From Armatimonadota bacterium (lineage in GTDB: Bacteria > Vulcanimicrobiota > JACPDS01), in NCBI GenBank assembly GCA_016183885.1, contig JACPDS010000039.1, positions 1 to 8,933 of the forward strand: a stretch of DNA of 8,933 bases. The letters run 5' to 3'. Shown piece after piece: positions 6,902 through 8,933 of the stretch; position 1 is the stretch's first letter, and each line of letters begins with the position of its first letter. The position numbers were made by a program, and so were the translations under genes. The notes under the pieces were generated by a model, which did not search any database, had not been told where the DNA came from, and saw only the letters and a list, made by a program, of their open reading frames with translations.

Positions 6902-8053
6902 ATGCCCAATGCTTATTTAGAGATTAATTTAGATTGTTTAGAACATAATTTAAATAAAATTAAACAGATTATAGGAGAAAACATTGAAATATTAGCCATA
7001 GTTAAAGCCAATGCTTATGGACATGGATTAAAAGAAATTACTTTTTTTTTGCAAAACTTAGGGATTAATTATTTTGGAGTGGCTAATTTAGAAGAAGCGG
7101 TATTTTTACGAAAAAGTGGCATTATTAAAGATATTTTAAACTTAGGAGCGGTTCTGCCGGAGCAAGCCGAGATAATTGTAAAAAACAAAATTACTCAAAC
7201 TATCACTAATTTAGAAACAGCCGAAAGAATCTCTCAAATTTCTAAAAACTTTAATTTAATTTCTAAAGTCCACCTAAAAATTGATACCGGCATGGGAAGA
7301 TTGGGAGTTTTCCCGAAAGAAGCTTTAGGAGCTGTTCAAACTTTAAAAAACCTGCCCAACCTTGTTTTAGAAGGAATATTTACTCATTATGCCAGCGCTC
7401 CGGAAGAAAATAAAGATTATACCAAAAAACAATGGAAAATTTTTAAAGAAGTTTTAAAAAAAATTAAAGCCTCTAAAATTGAAATTCCTTATCAGCATGT
7501 GGGAAATTCCGCCACAGTAATTGATTTGCCTTATATGAAACTTAATATGGTAAGACCGGGAGCAATGATTTATGGAATTTATCCCAATAAACATATGAAG
7601 AAGAAAATTAAACTTATGCCGGCAATGTCTCTTAAAGCTAAAATAGTTTCCTTAAAAAAGTTTAATCAAAAAAGCGCTATAGGATACGGAAGAACTTATT
7701 TTGCCCCAAAGGGAAGCATTATTGCCATAATTCCCGTAGGTTATGCCGATGGTTATAGCCGTTTATTTACTAAAAAAGCTTGTGTTTTATTTAGAGGGCG
7801 CAAAATTCCTATTATAGGAAGAATCTGCATGGATCAATTTATGCTTGATATGACCCGCATTAAAGATCCTAAACTTGGAGAAGAAGTGGTAATTTTAGGC
7901 GCTCAGGGAAAAGAAGAGATCGCTGTAGATAATTTGGCTAAACTTATTAAAACTATAAATTATGAAATATTATGTTCTTTTAGTTATCGTCTTCCCAGAG
8001 TGTATATTAAAAATAGAAAAATATTAAAAGTTAGTTCTATTTTTGAAGAATAA
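6902..8053 (+). CDS. alr: Alanine racemase
   Basis: A 383-residue PLP enzyme of the cytosol that interconverts L- and D-alanine, supplying D-Ala for peptidoglycan stem peptides. The fold-type III barrel begins at once (AYLEINLDCLEHNL), and the PLP lysine is K35 in AIVKANAYGHG. KIDTGMGRLG (126-135) carries the residues matching the carbamylated Lys and the phenolate-binding Arg of characterised Alr. HVGNSAT and VRPGAMIYG are the later barrel motifs. The second catalytic base is Y262 in GYGRTY, in the C-terminal beta domain, followed by IPVGYADGY and GRICMDQ (active-site Asp 311). Length and all key residues are normal. ATG 6902 is chosen because the family motif begins within five residues. 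There is no close Shine-Dalgarno. It ends with TAA TAA, and a 386-base non-coding gap follows. Confidence 0.97.
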   Translation: MPNAYLEINLDCLEHNLNKIKQIIGENIEILAIVKANAYGHGLKEITFFLQNLGINYFGVANLEEAVFLRKSGIIKDILNLGAVLPEQAEIIVKNKITQTITNLETAERISQISKNFNLISKVHLKIDTGMGRLGVFPKEALGAVQTLKNLPNLVLEGIFTHYASAPEENKDYTKKQWKIFKEVLKKIKASKIEIPYQHVGNSATVIDLPYMKLNMVRPGAMIYGIYPNKHMKKKIKLMPAMSLKAKIVSLKKFNQKSAIGYGRTYFAPKGSIIAIIPVGYADGYSRLFTKKACVLFRGRKIPIIGRICMDQFMLDMTRIKDPKLGEEVVILGAQGKEEIAVDNLAKLIKTINYEILCSFSYRLPRVYIKNRKILKVSSIFEE

Positions 8054-8180
8054 TAAAATTTAAAAAGATAAAGGCAAGGTTTTTAATAAATTACATTGAA
8101 TTAATACATTTATTTGACAATACTAAAGAAAAGTTGCAGGAGGAAATTTTATAAAACCACAGAGCGCGCAGAGATAGAAG

Positions 8181-8210
8181 TATATTTTTTTTCAAAGGAT
8201 AAAAAATATA
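8181..8210. repeat. AT hairpin inside the CACAGAG element
   Basis: TATATTTTTT (8181-8190) pairs perfectly with AAAAAATATA (8201-8210) across a 10-base loop. The right arm overlaps the start of the 15-bp inverted repeat, so this local hairpin and the longer-range pairing are mutually exclusive folds. Confidence 0.65.
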
Positions 8211-8369
8211 CTCTGTGTTCTCCAAAATATATGAAATACAATTATTTAATTATTTTAAGAGCAATAAATAAATCAATTTATTAATTAGTTTAAATATAAT
8301 TAGAAAGATTAAATGGTGGATAAAAAGATTTAATAATTTTAGAGGACACAGAGTATATTTGCAGAGAGG

Positions 8370-8403
8370 AGATTAATAAAATTTAAAAAAATTTTATTAA
8401 TCT
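8370..8403. repeat. Perfect 15-bp-stem AT palindrome just upstream of glyS
   Basis: The arms at 8370-8384 (AGATTAATAAAATTT) and 8389-8403 are exact complements around the loop AAAA. The palindrome ends 36 bases before the glyS start. It could act as a weak terminator, an RNA-protecting stem, or simply part of the repeat element. No T-run follows, so I do not call it a terminator. Confidence 0.75.
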
Positions 8404-8429
8404 TAAATATTTTCTCTGTGGTTAATATT

Positions 8430-8435
8430 AGGTGA
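8430..8435 (+). promoter_or_regulatory. Ribosome-binding site of glyS
   Basis: AGGTGA lies four bases before the ATG at 8440 and is the only Shine-Dalgarno-like word at proper distance. It supports this ATG over the in-frame ATG five codons further on. It starts only seven bases after the end of the CACAGAG element. Confidence 0.6.
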
Positions 8436-8439
8436 TAAA

Positions 8440-8933
8440 ATGGCTGAAGAAATAATGGAAAAAATAGTTTCTCTTTGTAAAAGACGGGGTTATATATTTC
8501 CCGGTTCAGAAATTTATGGAGGGATAATTAGTTTATGGGATTATGGTCCATTAGGCGCGCTTTTTAAAAATAATTTAAAAAATTTATGGTGGAAGAGCGT
8601 AGTGCAGATGCGTTCAGATATGCTAGGATTAGATTCAAGCATTTTAATGCATCCTCAGATTTGGAGAGCTTCGGGCCATATTGAGAGTTTTGCCGATCCT
8701 TTAGTGGATTGTAAAAATTGCAAAATGCGCTTCAGGGCGGATGATTTAAAGGGAGATAAATGTCCTAATTGCGGCGGAGAACTTACAAAACCTAGAATGT
8801 TTAATTTAATGTTTAAAACTTTTATGGGACCGGTGGAAGAAGAAGCTTCCACAATATATCTTCGCCCCGAAACCGCTCAAGGAATTTTTGTTAATTTTAA
8901 AAATGTTTTAAATATTTCAAGAAAAAAACTGCC
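8440..8933 (+). CDS. glyS: Glycine--tRNA ligase, single-chain type (N-terminal part, cut by window end)
   Basis: The first 164 codons of a class II glycyl-tRNA synthetase, which charges tRNA-Gly with glycine in the cytosol. MEKIVSLCKRRGYIFPGSEIYGG followed by WDYGPLG is the standard N-terminus of the dimeric single-chain enzyme, not of the GlyQ/GlyS tetramer. Then come LDSSILMHPQIWRASGH, FADPLVDC, and a zinc-knuckle-like insertion with C91-x2-C94 and C108-x2-C111. RMFNLMFKT and class II motif 2 (YLRPETAQGIF, with R142 and E144) follow. The frame is open to the last base, and the tRNA-binding C-terminal domain lies outside. No T-box leader precedes it. Structured repeat DNA reaches almost to its ribosome-binding site. 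Confidence 0.96.
   Translation, partial: MAEEIMEKIVSLCKRRGYIFPGSEIYGGIISLWDYGPLGALFKNNLKNLWWKSVVQMRSDMLGLDSSILMHPQIWRASGHIESFADPLVDCKNCKMRFRADDLKGDKCPNCGGELTKPRMFNLMFKTFMGPVEEEASTIYLRPETAQGIFVNFKNVLNISRKKL

Larger units (their letters stand above)
8155..8423. repeat. Nested inverted-repeat element with CACAGAG core (MITE-like)
   Basis: The ends are a perfect 10-bp inverted pair, AACCACAGAG (8155-8164) and CTCTGTGGTT (8414-8423). Inside is a perfect 15-bp inverted pair, 8204-8218 and 8346-8360, built on the same CACAGAG word plus TATATTT. The word CACAGAG thus occurs four times in alternating orientation. Two local hairpins lie within it (8181-8210 and 8370-8403). The 269 bases have no coding capacity. 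From general familiarity, ACCACAGAG/CACAGAG repeats are dispersed between genes in many environmental genomes, which fits a non-autonomous mobile or folding element. It shares no sequence with the 169-bp element at 5364. Confidence 0.7.
8054..8439. other. Non-coding gap between alr and glyS, mostly a structured repeat
   Basis: I see no protein-coding frame, tRNA or T-box leader here. The first 100 bases are AT-rich and include TTGACA (8114-8119) without a well-spaced -10. A full AGGAGG follows at 8138-8143 with no start codon behind it. From 8155 to 8423 lies an inverted-repeat element. The last 16 bases are the glyS ribosome-binding region. Confidence 0.7.

Noticed and set aside
8054..8439. 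T-box riboswitch controlling glyS
   Set aside because: The conserved antiterminator/T-box sequence (AGGGTGG-ACCGCG type) is not found. The only GGTGG (near 8315) lacks the context, and the region is explained by the repeat element.

Overview
The window is AT-rich (roughly 30% GC by eye) bacterial chromosomal DNA. UGA is used as a normal stop (end of mutS), so recoded-UGA lineages are unlikely. A secreted M23 peptidase and an alanine racemase indicate a peptidoglycan wall. A membrane-bound diguanylate cyclase indicates c-di-GMP signalling. MutL is of the endonuclease type, so no MutH is expected. GlyRS is the single-chain type. Shine-Dalgarno sequences are weak or displaced at several starts. 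This fits an uncultured, AT-rich candidate-phylum bacterium, but I cannot name the phylum from this sequence.

Layout. Positions 1-5224 hold a tight plus-strand cluster: mutS (5' end outside the window), then a GAF-GGDEF membrane protein that overlaps mutS by ATGA, then mutL starting 1 base after the GGDEF stop. mutS is broken: about 35 bases are missing exactly at the ATPase Walker A motif, which deletes the P-loop lysine and shifts the frame. As read, mismatch recognition would be non-functional while mutL is intact. The break could be a true mutator allele or an assembly error. Positions 5225-5589 are a gap between converging genes, with a plausible mutL terminator and a 169-bp MITE-like element with 14-bp perfect terminal inverted repeats enclosing two hairpins. 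Positions 5590-6827 (minus strand) carry a signal-peptide M23 metallopeptidase followed by a small orphan MNT-type nucleotidyltransferase. A 74-bp divergent spacer separates the peptidase from alr (6902-8053, plus). Positions 8054-8439 are non-coding and contain a second, unrelated inverted-repeat element (8155-8423, CACAGAG core) and a 15-bp-stem AT palindrome that abuts the ribosome-binding site of glyS. glyS (8440 onward) runs off the end of the window.

How the genes work together. mutS and mutL are partners in mismatch repair, and the cyclase between them is the unexpected member of that operon. The peptidase and alr both serve the cell wall: one cuts peptide crosslinks, the other supplies D-alanine. 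The nucleotidyltransferase looks like an accessory (toxin-antitoxin-type) gene without its partner. I found no clearly new multi-gene system. The items most worth a second look are the mutS lesion, the mutS-GGDEF-mutL arrangement and the two structured intergenic elements.
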